Source: Stramonita haemastoma
Taxonomy: Eukaryota; Mollusca; Gastropoda; Neogastropoda; Muricidae
Assembly: GCA_030674155.1 (NCBI GenBank)
Contig: CM060344.1
Location: 25,815,631 to 25,879,630 of the forward strand
Reading direction: 5' to 3'
DNA length: 64,000 bases
Part shown: piece after piece, positions 24,501-38,800 of the stretch
Layout of the letters: each line of letters opens with the position of its first letter
Position numbering within the stretch: the stretch's first letter is position 1
The notes under the pieces: generated by a model
Seen by the model: the letters and a program-made list of their open reading frames with translations, nothing else
Told to the model about the DNA's origin: nothing
Databases searched by the model: none
Made by a program: the position numbers and the translations under genes

Positions 24501-27500
24501 GCCTAGCCTAGAACATCCAGAGTATCCAGTTGGTCAGATCTCAGAGCAGACCCAAGAAGACGGTGAATACCAGATGGTCCAAAGTTCTGAGCAAAGCCAA
24601 GAACATTCACAATACCAGGTTGTCCAAACTTCTGAGCACAGCCAAGAACAGGAGTACCACATTGCTCAATCCACCGAACAGGAGGATCAACAATATCAAG
24701 TAGTTGAGACGGGTGAGACAGTAACTCACACAGACTACCAAGAGGGCCAGTTCAGTGAGCAGGGTCTGTCAGAATACCAGACAGTTCAGGCAGAGGAGCA
24801 TGCCCAGCATGACCAGTTCCAACAATTCCAGCCTGTGGAGCAGGCAGAGCCTTCCACAGAGTACGCTGAGCAAGTGGACCAGCCAGCAGACTACCAGGTA
24901 GTGCAGGAGCAGCAGCAGCAGCAGCAAGTAGTAGCAGAAGAGCAGCAGCAGCAGCAGCAAGAGGCATTCCAGCCTGTGGAATACATGAACGTAGGGGACC
25001 AGGGTCAGCAGCAGGATGTGGAGCAGTTCATGGTCCATACTGGACACACCAGCGCCGACATGGCAGGAGACACGGGACAGGAGGAGGTACCCACCACCTA
25101 CCACCAACAGGTGGTCACTTCTGAGGACCGCTTCCAGGTAGTGGGGGAGCAGGAGGTGTCTGTAGGGGGAGAGACGGGGGAGATGCAGCAGGTGGAGATG
25201 TCGGAAGAGGTGGTGGGAGGAGACTCCTCCATGGAGGTGGACACGTCAGGGCACGCAGACATGTTGGCTGCCGCCAGTGAAATAGCCGGGGTCACCTCCT
25301 CAGACACAGGGGCTGAGGGCATGGCCTCTCAAGAGACAGAGGCAGGCAGTGACTCTGAGAATGAAGAATTTGTGCCGGTGGCCATAGAGACGCGCAGAGT
25401 AGCTGCTGTGGAGTCAGAGAAGGAGGCGGAAGGTGTGACCAGCGGGATGGAGCAGATGGCTGTGAGGGAAGGTGGGGAAGATCAGCAGCAGCAGCAGCAG
25501 GAACAGGAGGAGGAGGGGGAGGCACCAGCACCAGAAGAGACACTGCAGGGGCAGGAGGAAGGAGCAGCAGTGCAGCCACAAGAAGAGCCGGGTCAGAATC
25601 AGATTCGACTCATCACTTCGCAAGGCCAGACCATCCGCACCATCCCCGCCAGCGTTTTCCAGCAGCTGCAGCAAGCCTCTTCAGGGGGACAGGTTCTGGC
25701 AGGATCGTCTGTTGCCGCACTGCTGCAGCGGCACTTTGCTCAACAGCAGCAGCAGCAGCAGCAGCAATCCGGAACAACCCTAATTCAACCAAAGCCAGCC
25801 TTACTGCTGCCCCAGCAAACGACTTCGCTGCTGCAGCAGTCTTCCTCCCAGCAGCCCACATCACTGCTGCAGACGTCCCTGCTGCAGCAGCCCCAGCCAA
25901 CGTCGCTTCTGCAAACCTCTTTGCTGCAGCCGAGCCCGTCAACGTCGTTGCTGCAGCCACAGCAGCAGGGTTCAGCCACGTCAGTACTGCAGGCTGCGTC
26001 GTCCTTGCTGAAGCAGAGTCAGTCCTTGCTGCCACAGCAGCAACAACAGACGGCGTCCTCCCCCCTACCCCAGCAGCAGCCCCCCTCCACCTCCCAGACG
26101 CCGACATCGACGCCACAGCCGCCGCCAGGAGCCCCGCCCCTGGAGCCCCCTGTGGCGCGCATCCTGCAGGACATGGAGGCCACAGCGATCGGGGCGCAGG
26201 TGGTGAACCTGTTTGTGCAGTGGCAGAACGTGGACGCCCTGTGCTGGCTGGACGTGCTGCTGTGTCCCCTGGTGCACTCCCCCACCCTGACGGCCCTCAT
26301 GACCCCGCAGCGCCTCAAGGAGCTGGAAGGCACCATCCTCTGCACCCTGCTCAAGGCGTACCGCCAGGCACAGGGCATGCTGGAGGCTCTGCTGGCCCGC
26401 TCTTCCCAGCAGGAGTCCCAGGCCAGTGCTGCAGCGCCCTATGCCATCGTCAACAAGGTAGGGGGACGTGTCGGGTGTTTTGTTGTGTGTGTGGGTGCTT
26501 TGCTTGCTTTGTTTGTTTTGAAAAATGCTGAATGTCATGATTCAGGTAGTTTTTGCGATGAATAGCTCTGTAAAGTTGTTTCACCTTTAGTGATCAGTTC
26601 TTTTTTTTATCAAGATGGGAAGGGGGGGGTGGGGTAAGCTTTTTTTTTGTATTCAAACTGAATGGATGAAAGAAAGAAGAGTGTCTGTCATACTCGGAAG
26701 ATGGTAGGGAATTCCAGCAACGGCACTTGGATTTTTGTGTCATGAACAGCAGAGATAAGAGAGCAAAGAGTAGGTAGCGGCAGCACCGCGCATTTCTGCT
26801 ACGCACCCTAGGAAAATGCGATTCACTTACTGTCTTCAAACGCTTCTAACTCGAAATCTACTGTATCATTTTGATTTTCATGCATATGAGAATAAAGAGA
26901 ATTGATTGCTCTTTCATTACGTTGTTTTGTTTTTATTGTACGATTGGAGGTATGAGTATAGCGCGAAGCCGAAAATCGTGAAAAAGGCGAAAAATGGAGA
27001 AAATCGTCACTTTTCCGCGAGCTGCGAAATTGCACGGGTTGAAAAAAATCGCTACCCCCGCTTTGAACAAGTGCACCAAGCCCTTATTAATTATAACGAA
27101 TAGAAAGATGAAAGCCCAAGCTTTATTTTTATGGGGTGCAAATTTATAGTGTTAAAAATTACGTCACCGAAAAATACAATTTAAAACTTCACAAAATATT
27201 TTGTCATCCTCTCTCACCTCGCACCCCGCCGTGCAGGGTATCAAACGAAAGCTTAGCCAATCAACTACAAGAATACAACCACCTTTAGGCAAAAGAACCA
27301 TTCGGCCGAAGGCGGCGAGACTTTTAAAACGCCTCTGATTGGCCAATTCTACACAGGGCATGGTTTCAGGCGATGTCGAAACCAGTGCGGTGAATTTGAC
27401 GAAACTGCGGCCAGTACTCGCTAAGTAACCCATTATAGACTTTAACAGTTCATTAATAAGTCATTTCTACATCATATCCAATTAGTTCGATGCTTATTTT

Positions 27501-27818
27501 ATGATTATTTTGTTTTTATTTTGATTCGAAGTGTGCAAATGTTTCGCCGAGTCACGGTAGCAGGCCGAATTGAACAGCGTGTCGAGGACCCGATCGCTTT
27601 TATCAAAATTAAGTTTTTTCTTGTAAGTCTGCAGTTCAAAATGCACTGCAATCGATAGAATAATACCTAAAGCATATATCTAATTTTTTTCAAGCAAGTC
27701 TGATCTCCTTTAGTATTTTTAATTAATTTTTTTCTGTACCTGATCTACTACCGGAAGTGACTAAACGAAGCGTAATTCGGAAAAATCGTCTGCTGCAGAC
27801 TCGGTCGATCCCATCGGA

Positions 27819-27857
<39 letters not shown>

Positions 27858-28018
27858 ACGCGCGCGCGCGCGCGGCGTGCGAGCGTGTGTGTGTGTGTGT
27901 GTGCGCGCGCGCGTGTGCGAGCATGTGTGTGTGTGTTTAATTTAAGGCATAAAAATTTAATTTTTAACACTTGGACCAGTGTTAAGACGGTACTGACAGC
28001 TGACTGTTTAGACTGATG

Positions 28019-28088
<70 letters not shown>

Positions 28089-28098
28089 CGCGCGTGTA

Positions 28099-28151
<53 letters not shown>

Positions 28152-28229
28152 AAGACATACAATTTTAATTTTTAACACTTGGACTTGAGTCCAAGGCACT
28201 CAGTACTGACTGCTCACTGTTCAGACTGC

Positions 28230-28303
<74 letters not shown>

Positions 28304-28377
28304 AAGACATAAAATTTTAATTTTTTACACTTGGACTTGAGTGTTTATAAGACAGTACTGACTACTCTTCAGACTAA

Positions 28378-28431
<54 letters not shown>

Positions 28432-28698
28432 AAGACATAAAATTAGATTTTTTAATTTAACACTTGGACTTGGGTGTTATTGCTAATAGGCCTAAGACAA
28501 TCAGTACTGACAGCTCACTGTTCAGACTAATGCATCATTGATTGCACTGTGTTTGTAACTTTTCATAAAATGTGGGTGGCTTTGAAATAGTTGCATTTTA
28601 ATGCACATAAAAATAACAGTAAATTTGAATAGTAAAAAACCGCCCCCAAACAGTCATAAAAAGATATGCAACAGACTTAGTAATCAGCAGGATACTGG

Positions 28699-28786
<88 letters not shown>

Positions 28787-31700
28787 TATTCAGTTCACAT
28801 ACTCACACTGCATTTATATATAAATTATATGCATATTAATTTAACATTTCAGAGGATGATACCTATACTGATCTGGAAAAAAAGCATTCTTTGCCCAAGG
28901 GAAAAAAAACAACAGACTAATTTTTAGTCACAAGCTTATGTTACAGATGCAACTTCTGAAACAATTGGGTGGGAAGACATGCGCTGAAACTGAAACATTT
29001 TTGCATACATTCTGTGGTGGAGTCCCAGAGCACAAAATTAAAGACTTTTGCCTTTTGTTTTGTTGTTTTTTTTGTCCCCAATAGCTATTTTTGTTGTTGC
29101 TTTTTCTTCACCTGGGGGTCATGCAGAATTTTCTTTGTTCGCTTTCTTGTTTTGTTTCTGTTTTCTGTTGTTGCTTGTTCCCCATCTGGGAATCACAGTG
29201 AGATTGAGAATCAAGTACACACTGGATGAGAAAAGTTTGTGTCTATGACTGTTTTTAAGTGCCTCGCCGCATAGGCAGCCATTCTTCTGAGGGGGTTTTG
29301 CTTTAATGTTTTTTTCCTTGGTTTTGCTTTTTGTTTTGTTGTTTTTTCCCCCAATAGTTCAAAGCACACACACACACACACACACGCACGCACGCACGCA
29401 CGCATGCATGCATGGATGCATGCGCCCATATGCACATGTATGCACCTACAATATCATGAATATGTATGTAAAATAATGCCAAAAACTAGTGTCATTTTGC
29501 TGGAAAATGAATTCCAACAAAACCTTTTTATCACAAAGCAACTTTGATTTCATGTGGTCCAGAACTGTTGCAGGGTCATGTCGGGTCACATCATTTTCAT
29601 TATAAATTATGGTTACATAACACCTTTTAACAATTTTTTTTCTTGTCCTTGAGAATATTTTAAATCAAATAATGTCAACCTTTAAAGCACAACATAAACA
29701 ATATTCTGTCCAAATTTGAAGTAATTTGGTTTATTTATTCAGAAGTTATGACTTTTTTTGTAATTTTAAAAAAATGTGAGGTCCGCACTGGTCATTTTGG
29801 CCTTTTCTCCAACTTTGAAGCAAAATAACTGCTAAAGGGATGAACTGACCACTCCTAAAAAAATTAGGCTAAATCTGTATGTATATAGAAATAGATACAT
29901 ACAATTTCAAGAGAATTGATTGAAAAATCTTGAAACTGATGGACTCCAAACATGGTACTTTGTGAAATTTCGCACATTTCGAAAATGGGTTTTTTGCATT
30001 TTTGATGCTCCATAACTTTTTTTCTACCAACCAGATTCTTTTCATTTTTGGTTTTCATGTTCTCTGTGGTAAATAAAAGAACTGTTTGAATGTTTTCAGA
30101 GTGTGCCTTATTATTTGCAAGAAATATGATCATTCAAAGTTGGCCAATTATTTGTTTTCCGCGCACTTCACAGTAGCGTCAAAATTCAAAAGGCCATATC
30201 TCAAAAACTATTTAAGATATCAGGCTGATTTTTTTTTTGTTATGTTTCTTTTGATAATATCTTCACTTCTAAAGCAAAAAAAGGGCCATAATTCCATTAA
30301 AAAATTTTTGCTGCCGCTACCTACAAAGAGTATTGAAAATATGGGAAAATTTACTTTCGATATTTTGCTGAAAATTAAAGGATGCGAGTAGTAGTCTTTG
30401 TGAAAGGGAACAGAAGGAAGGAGAGAGAAAAATGTTGGTAAAAAGACATGTAATCCTTGCAGATAGAAACTGAATTTATTTTTGCTTTGAACAGGGGGGG
30501 AGGGGGGGGGGAAGCATTTTGAGATATGGAAGATATTTGGCAAGAAATGAACAAAGGAGATCTTAGAAAGTTAATTTTCATTATTGTCATGGTCACTCTC
30601 TACCTAAGGTCATTTCAGCCATATTGAATTGGGAGTGAGACCTCAAGTTGTTCTGACTGGAGTGTTTTTTAGAGGTATTGTCTGCCCCATAGTGCAGAGA
30701 AAATCACAAAGCTTAATCGGGACAAGAAAGAAGAGTTCCATGAGGCTGCCAGTGTAAACACCAGGAAAAATAGACTTCACACACACATGCAGTGTTATGA
30801 TCTTTGTTCATGACAGGTAGCTACCTACCTTTGCCCCATTTATTTAACAAGGTGAAAAGAGTGACAGAATCAAAAGCTGGAAAGTATGACTGGTAGACAA
30901 CATTACTTCTGATGTTAAAGAGTTAGCGACCCCAATATCCGTCAGACTCACTCAGTGTCTGTAAAGTGTGTGTTGTTTTCAGGCCAACATTGCCGAATTG
31001 GTCAGGCTGTAGGAGTGCTGTACACGGCCCGAGAAAACATCTGGAAGACCATGCAGCCCCGGTTACGATGTGAAAAGGGAAAGCACGACAGCCCGGTGTT
31101 TGCCATGCCCCTGCTGGTGCGGGAGAACGCGGACATGAAGCGCATGTTCACCATCAGGTACCGCCTGGTGTTTGCCTGCGAGATCTGTGGCTACACTCAG
31201 GACGACAGTCACCACAAGATCATGCCCAGCCTGCCTGCCGGGCCTGAGGACTTTTCCATGGCAGAGCCTTGTTTTGTGCGCCCCTGCTTTCAGTGCAATG
31301 CTCCCGACCAGAGGATGCGCATGATCTTTGAAGAGTAAGTATACATACACTCTGTTACTTTTTACACAAATTGGAAAAAATCGGAAAATTAAAAAAAAAT
31401 GTTCATGTGAAAAAATCAGAAAGTATTTAGAAAATATTATGTTAGCATGTTGCAAATTATGCAAATGGTGTTTCTGCTTTTTTTCCCTCTCTTTGTGTCC
31501 ACTATTGTGGTCACAATAATGCACTTCTTCAGCTTCTTTACAAGGTTAGAAAGTCATGCCATGTTGTGTGCAGGTAGTTTTACCCATTGGTATTACCTAT
31601 TTTCTGTTGTTGTATGCATGGTCTTTATGCTGATTAGCTGGAGACAAGCACAGATAAGGACTAGTAATGTTCTACAGTCCAAAATGGTTTTCAAGAGAAT

Positions 31701-34143
31701 GAAGACCATAAGAGAAGGAAACAGCCAAAAAAAGAAAGCTGTCTGATTTAAAGTAACTTTAGTAGAAAAGCTGGTCTTTTTGAAGTAACATCAGTAGAAA
31801 ATCAGGTCTTTCTGAAGTAACATCAGTAGAAAATCTGATCTTTCTGAAGTAACTTCAGTAGAAAATCTGGTCTTTTTTAAGTAACATCAGGATAATTTAG
31901 GAAGGAAAGAAAGTCTTTTACATGTGTTAATCTCACTGACTTAAAATCCCCCAAAACAATTCTGTCAATTTTATTTAAAAGAAAATCTTGTGCCTGTGGT
32001 CATAGATTTGCAGAGCTCTCTTGGCTTTGTTTATTTACAGTAGCTCTCGACAAACTCTCGTCTCAAAATCTTGGAAAATTACTGGATCCTATTTAGCAGA
32101 GACTGTTTTTACATCATGTAAGTAAGTAGTAGGAAAGTGTCTGATCTGTCATTTTGAATATTTACTTTCCTCGAGTCCTAATTGTTTTGGTGTGCATATT
32201 TCTAATCTTTGCTCATAAGTGACATATTTGAATCAGCACTTTTTTGCTGTGATGATACAGAAGTTTTGGGGCTTTTTTGTTTTGGGCAGGTTTTGGGTTT
32301 ATTTTTGTTTTTGTTTTTACTATGAAAAAATTGTCTCAGGTTTTTGTCTTGACATTTTTTCTTAGTTGACTTGTTAGTGCTTATTTTTTTATTATCATTT
32401 TTGTAATATTCCAAATTTTCTGTTGTTTTGTTTTGAATATTGGTATGTTTTTTGTGTTTTTTTTTTTTTTTTTTAAAATCCAGACACAATTTAATTTTTC
32501 TGATGGTCCGCATTGTTTCCTGTTGTTGCAGTGTGCAAGATTTCTTCCTGTTGCACTTTGTGAGTGGAATGCCCCACAACCGGTTCCATGAGCTGGACTT
32601 CAGCTTTGGTGACAGTGACTACACCGTGACCTCCGTGGTGCAGTACAAACGCAGCCCTGACCACTTCATCTCCTGGATCAGAAATGCCCAGGTCAGTCCC
32701 AGAGTGGTGTTGTAACACCATTCATAGTCACACGAAGAAACCTGTTTGTGTAGTGCCTTTGACTAACATCGTAGCAATGCTCATTTAGGAGATACTTGAA
32801 ATGGTAGGATTAAAACATATTGCTTCTATGGTAGTTAACATCTCTTAGGCTTAGAGCAGACTCTTTGAACAAATGAAATAAAACACACACACACACAACG
32901 CACAAGTTAACCTGTTGTCATTGAAAAGTTATTTTAATGAATTGTTATAGCCTAGACAAGCAAACTATCCAGATTAAAATACCACAATAACTGTAATCAT
33001 AGGCCATGTAATCACTCAAGGCAGGCCTGTGAACTAAGACTAAACTGAAATGGAAAGAGCTGGCTGTCACAGACACTGCCTGCAAGGCAGCCCACTATAA
33101 TTCATTCAAAGACACAGACTGACTGATTGTTTTGTTGTGGACAATATTAAAAGCATTTTTCATGACCTTCAAGGTTTCTTTTGGTTTGTTGAAAATGGTC
33201 TCAAACATTACAGTATTTGGAAAAAAAAAAAAAAAAACTCCCCCAAATTGGCGGTTTTTAATTTGCATCAACAAATACTGTTGTCGTTTCTTGTTTTGAC
33301 GGAAGCTTTTGTTGTGCTTTGTCAACAAACATGGCTATTTTTTTCTTTAGAAAGCTCGTTACTGTTTTCAGGCACTGCTGTTTCTGCTTTATTTCTTTGT
33401 GTAAACAGCTCAGCGAAATTGATGAAATGTCCAGTCAATAGCTTACTTACCATAATTACCAAACATGAAAGAAACGTCTGGTCGTGGCTTAACCCCACAA
33501 CCTGTGCCTGCCTGTCTGTGCAGACCACTCTTGGATGGAATGCGACGACCTCAAGTCGGTGCTGACACGCTTCACACCTGGCCAGCCCTGCATCCCCCCC
33601 AGCCAGGTGCACATAGTGATGTGGGAGCGCAAGTGACCTCCAGCCATGCCCGGCGCTTCATCAACACCCCCCACACCAACCTGCTGGCCTCCCTGGTGCT
33701 GACTGTGCAATACCCCTCCACTGCCACCACCCCAGCCCCCACTGCTGGGACCACCACCACTGCCACCACCACCACAGCTGCCGCCGCTGCCCCAGCGTCC
33801 ACTGTGACTAGTAAGTGAAGGACGTGTGCTGTATTGTATTGTTGATGGTCTTTGTTTGCGATGATCTTTTTTTTGGGGGGGGGGGTGTTCTGTTTGTTTG
33901 TTTAAAAAAAATTTTAATTAAATAATTTGTGGGTGGTGAGTGAGTGTGGTGGTGTTGTGTGTGTGTGTGAGTGAGTGAGTGAGTTGAGTGAGTGAGTGAG
34001 TGAAGTGAGTGAGGAGGAGTGAGGAGAGAGTGAGAGTAGAGTGAATGTGTAGTGAGAGTGAGTGAGTGAGTGAGTGAGTGAGTGAGTGAGTGAGTGAGTG
34101 AGTGAGTGAGTGAGTGAGTGAGTGAGTGAGTGAGTGAGTGAGT

Positions 34144-34207
<64 letters not shown>

Positions 34208-34270
34208 AGAGAGAAGTGAGGAGTGAGGATGAGGAGGAGAGAGAGAGAGAGAGATGAATGAGAGGTGAGT

Positions 34271-34308
<38 letters not shown>

Positions 34309-34343
34309 GAAAAAGAGAGTAGAGAGAGAGAGAGAGAATGAGA

Positions 34344-34374
<31 letters not shown>

Positions 34375-35828
34375 TGTGAAAATGAGGAAACAAGCCAGCA
34401 TCACCAGAATGAGAATGCTTTGGTAGGTTTTTAATTTATCATTCACGATCATCGATCTCTCATGCACGGAAAAACGGCACCCAACTTGCACTTAGATGTA
34501 TTTTTCTTCCCCCCCCCACCCCTGCAATTGACTGTGATAGGGAAGGGATTAGATGGTAATTTTTACGTTGAGGTGAATGTTATTGGGGTTACTGAAATTG
34601 ATATAAGGTGACAGCCCTGATGTGGCCTTTGTGGTCAGTGAGGCTATGAACACCATAAAATTAAATGAAACTGTGGCTGTGCTTATAAAAACTGAGAAAT
34701 TTCTTCTGTGTTGTATGATGCAAAATGTTGATCTCTGCCAGGTCCATCTGTCCCAACTCCTGTCCAACGGATAGTGTACCCATCCGCTCGAGGGCGAGGG
34801 AGGGGTCGAGGCCGAGGGCGGGGTCGAGGTCAATCCTCCCACACGACCAACATCATTCGTCGGCCTGGTGCTCCGTTGCCACTCCCACTGCCACGACCAC
34901 TGCAGCCAAACAAGTGGTCTACACCATGGGCACTTCAGGCCTGACGTCACAAGCGCCCACCCCGGCTCAGCGCATCGTGGTGCTCAAGTCCAGCACTGGA
35001 GGGCTGCAAGCGATCAACCCGGCATCCCTGACCCCAGCCATCCTGGAAGCGCTGAAGAAACAGGGCATGAACGTGGGCTCCCTGAAGGGAAGCATGGTTT
35101 CAGCCCAGGGGGGGATGCCCCAAGCCATCCCACTGACCAGTCTCCTGGCCAAACCCCCCATTGCTGCCAGCACAGAGGCGGCGGCCGAGTGCAGCAGTCA
35201 GAACAGCGAGGCGTCGGAGGCGGTGGCCTCTCTGGTGTCCAGCATGCAGGACGAAGGCAGCCCCACCTCCGCAGTTACCTCCTCCACCTCCGCCCAGTTC
35301 CAGGTGGGGGCCAGCGGGGGACTGCTCCAGACCTCGGGCACCAACTCCACGCTCTTCCAGACCTCCCCCACCTCCACCAACACCGTGCAGTATCAGACAT
35401 CGCCCACCAACACCGTGCAGTTCCAAACCTCCCCCACTCTGGGCATGACGTCTCTGCTCTCCGCCAGTTCCAGCCTTCTCATGCCAGGCAAAGTGTTGAT
35501 GCCTTCTTCCTCCGCCGGGACACCTCCAGCAAGACTCAGTCCATGCTCAGTTCCGTGTTGACGTCTGCCGACAACCAGCAGCAGCCAATGATTGTGCAGC
35601 ATGTGGGAACGTCAGAGGGTCAGCAGCCTATGGTAGTACGCCAGCTGTCGTCGGGGGATTCCTCGCAGCAGTCCGTTATCGTCAAGCAGCTCGGGGCCAC
35701 CACCACCGCAACCAGGGTGGCTGGCAGCTCACAGAGTCCAATCTTTCGCATTATGTCCTCAGGGGGGAAAGCGATTCAGGTGTGTAGTGGTTGGCTTGTT
35801 TTTGCCAGTTTGTGTGTGTGTGTATGTA

Positions 35829-35866
<38 letters not shown>

Positions 35867-38800
35867 CTATAAAAGGTTTTGTTACACAAAAGCTGACTCA
35901 ACAGCTTGTGTAAATAAACTGTTGTAAGGAAAACCAGTTCCAGTATCATAAACAATTACAATGTCTTGCACACTAAGTAAATGATGTAACAAAGTTTTTT
36001 TTTGTTTTTTTTAATCCACAACTTAACAGAGTTTCAAAAGGAAGAGTCCCTTAAAATAAAATATTGCAATGACCGCATTGAGGTGTTTTTAATGAAAAAA
36101 ACTGCCTAGAAATTGTAGCATGGAGGTCTCCTAGGTGCTTTTTTTCAGTATATTTTGCTTTATCAGCCATTTTTCATGACATGTTGGTGAAGGATTTCTG
36201 AAGTTTTAAGGATGTAACATTTAGATGTGGATGGGTAGTTGAGATGTAATGTGCCTGCCTAGAAAGCGAGAAGCGCTAGTCTTTTGGATGAGACGATTAA
36301 ACAGAGGTCCAATGTGCAGCAGACATTTCAGCACATTTAGAAGAACCCACGGCAATGAGAGAGTTGTCCCTGGCAAAATTTTGTTGGTAAAAATCCAGTC
36401 TGTTACTGAGGAAAATTGATACATATACATGCACAGACTGGAGCAGAAAAAAAAGTGCTGCACCTGTGGCAACACACTCTCCCCGGGGGAGAGCAGCCCA
36501 AATTTTACACAGAGAGGCAACAATTCATTTCTGTCTTTTTTTCTGTTTCTGTATCCATGATAGTCACAGAAAGCTGTTTGTGGTCCCAATACACTGTGGA
36601 CTGTATTTTCTAGTGCTGTTCCTTTGGCCTGTTTTCAGTCAGTAGTCTGAACATTTTGTTAACACTGACCAGATTTTATGCTTTTGGCATTTGCAGCTAC
36701 ACTGTTGTTCATTTTCTAGTGTAATATGACCAAGTGTCTGATTAAAAGCACTAATAAGGAACTACTTTGTGAGCAACCTTTTGTTTACAAAATGGTCAGA
36801 TAAAAGTTCATGTGATGAAGGTATTGCATTAGTTAACAGTTTTCTGTTACAAAAAAAAGCAACAAAAAAAACTTGCGCAGAGACTTTTTATTCCTGATCC
36901 TGAACTTTGATAAACATGATATGATTTCAGAGTTGTGGCAAGTTAAGTGAGAGATTTTTCTCTTATTTGGACTGTACATGCATACATTGCAATTTTGGTT
37001 GGATGGTTGGTTGTGCTTTTTTGTTTCTTATCATGTGAAGGAAAACAGTCAGACCTGCTAATAAATTTCAGTTAGGCATCATTTCTACTTTTAGTTTCTC
37101 ACATTGGGGGGGAGGGGGAGGATTGGTGTTGGTACTTCTTTTCTATTTCTATGGATTTTTCAATGATTTGTGTATTGTTATTTTTGGATGTTTTTTTTAG
37201 GGAGAGTTTTCTAACTAGAGGAAAAGCTTGGCCACTTCAGTTGCAATTCATTGAGTTGATGAAATCTCCGGAAGGGGAAGCATGTGCAAGTAAATGACTG
37301 TGACTTAAATGTGTGTATGTCTGTGAGCAGATGAGGCCAGTGGGGTCAGGCAGTCAAGGTCGCCGTGTGGTGATGTTGACCCAGCCAGGGAGCAGTCGAG
37401 GCATCAACATCGTTCACCCAGCACCCGCCATCTCCTCCTCCACCTCCTCAGCGCCTGTCAAGTACCAGCTGGTGACTAAAGCCGATGGAACGCGCGTTCT
37501 GACCCAGATCGCCTCGCCATCTGTGGCTCCAGGCTCCAGCTCTGTGCGGGTGGCACTGGAAGGGGAGGGGGGCACTCGTCTGGTCAGCATCTCCTCCCCC
37601 TCCCGTGCTCCTCAGACTGTGGCAGAGGCCATTGGTGTGGCTGCCTCCTCCTCCTCCATCACCACCACCACCACGCTGTCAGCCCTCAGCTCCATGGTGG
37701 GCACGCCACTGTTGGAGGCACGCAGCAGCAACATCCGCGCCTCCATCGTGGATTCCGTTCTCACTTCCGGCCACTCCACCACCGGCCCCATCATCGTCTC
37801 CCCACCGGCCATGTCAGAGACCAAAGTGGTCACTGCCGCCCCTACCTCCTCTACCAAAATCGCTCTCTCCGACCTGGACCACTCCCCCACGGGCTCGTCT
37901 GCTGGCGCCTCCTCAGACGCAGCAGACGCTTCTGCCCCTCTGCTGGATATTCGCCATCACTTCACCTACCGTTCAGAGCCTGTAGGGCTTACCGCTGCTG
38001 CCACCACTGCCGCCCCTGTAGAGCCTGTCAAAGAGCCTGAGCCTGAAGAGGAAGAAGTGTCTGAAAACGAAGCCGACCTGGACCTGGCGGGCATGGCAGA
38101 CACGGATTGGAAACAGTCCAAACCCAGCATCGCGCCTGCCCGCTCGTCAAAGCGGGGTCGAGGTGGGAGAGGTCGAGGCAGAGGGCGTGGCAGGGGCAGA
38201 GGGCGAGGTCGCGGCCGCGGTGGTGTGCTCAGCAAAGTTGCCGTAGGACTGGCCCCGGCGGATGAAGAGCTGCTGCCCAAGCCCACGGTGGTGAGGACAG
38301 TGACCATCGAGGAAGCAGGGGGTCTGCCCCCAGCCACGTTCCCCTCCTCAGAGGTCACCTCCGGGGACAGCCAGGACAACACGGACAGCTCCTCCTCCCT
38401 CCTGCAGCACACCCCGGCCTCGGAGATGGCCTCGGAAGAATCGGTGGACATGGAAATGACGGAGGCGGGTCGCCTGGACGACAGCCCTCACAAATCCTCG
38501 GACATGGACACTCCCAGCGCCAGTGTGGTGACGGAGGCTGTGCAGTCGATCGAGCTGGGTTCAGGGGACGGCCTGTACGCCTCGGCTCAGGTGGAGCAGG
38601 ACCAGTTCCAGGGAGGCGCTGCAGGGGGCTACGAGGAGGCCCAGGACATGGCCATGGAGGTGGTGGAGCAGGAGGTGGTCACCTCAGACCTGCAGCTCGT
38701 GGAGCAAGAGGTCACCGTCGGGGAAGAAGTGGTGGAGTCTGTTCCCGGGGAAGAGTTTGTCCACCTGCAGTCTCCCCAGGCCAGCGAAGAGGGTGTGGAC

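Larger units (their letters stand above)
26458..31005. other. USPL1 intron between catalytic Cys exon and next core exon
   Basis: Holds a GC-richer segment of unknown nature (26,760-27,450), the compound GT array, a CA array, and AT-rich sequence at 29,460-30,380 that looks like old repeat but was not identified. No coding exon is recognised. Confidence 0.5.

Noticed and set aside
24752..26538. Several minus-strand open frames (Ala/Leu-rich) opposite the USPL1 exon
   Set aside because: Antisense shadows of CAG-rich coding sequence.
27757..28199. Cys/Val and Thr/His alternating open frames
   Set aside because: Translations of GT/CA microsatellites.
33631..33636. Genuine stop of USPL1 directly after the protease domain
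   Set aside because: A stop here is possible, but the next bases continue a protein-like frame to a good phase-1 donor that matches the next exon, and a missing G explains the TGA like the other breaks.
33808..34491. Ser/Leu/His-rich open frames on the minus strand
   Set aside because: Produced by (TGAG)n, (GA)n and (GT)n simple sequence; no initiation context or homology signs.
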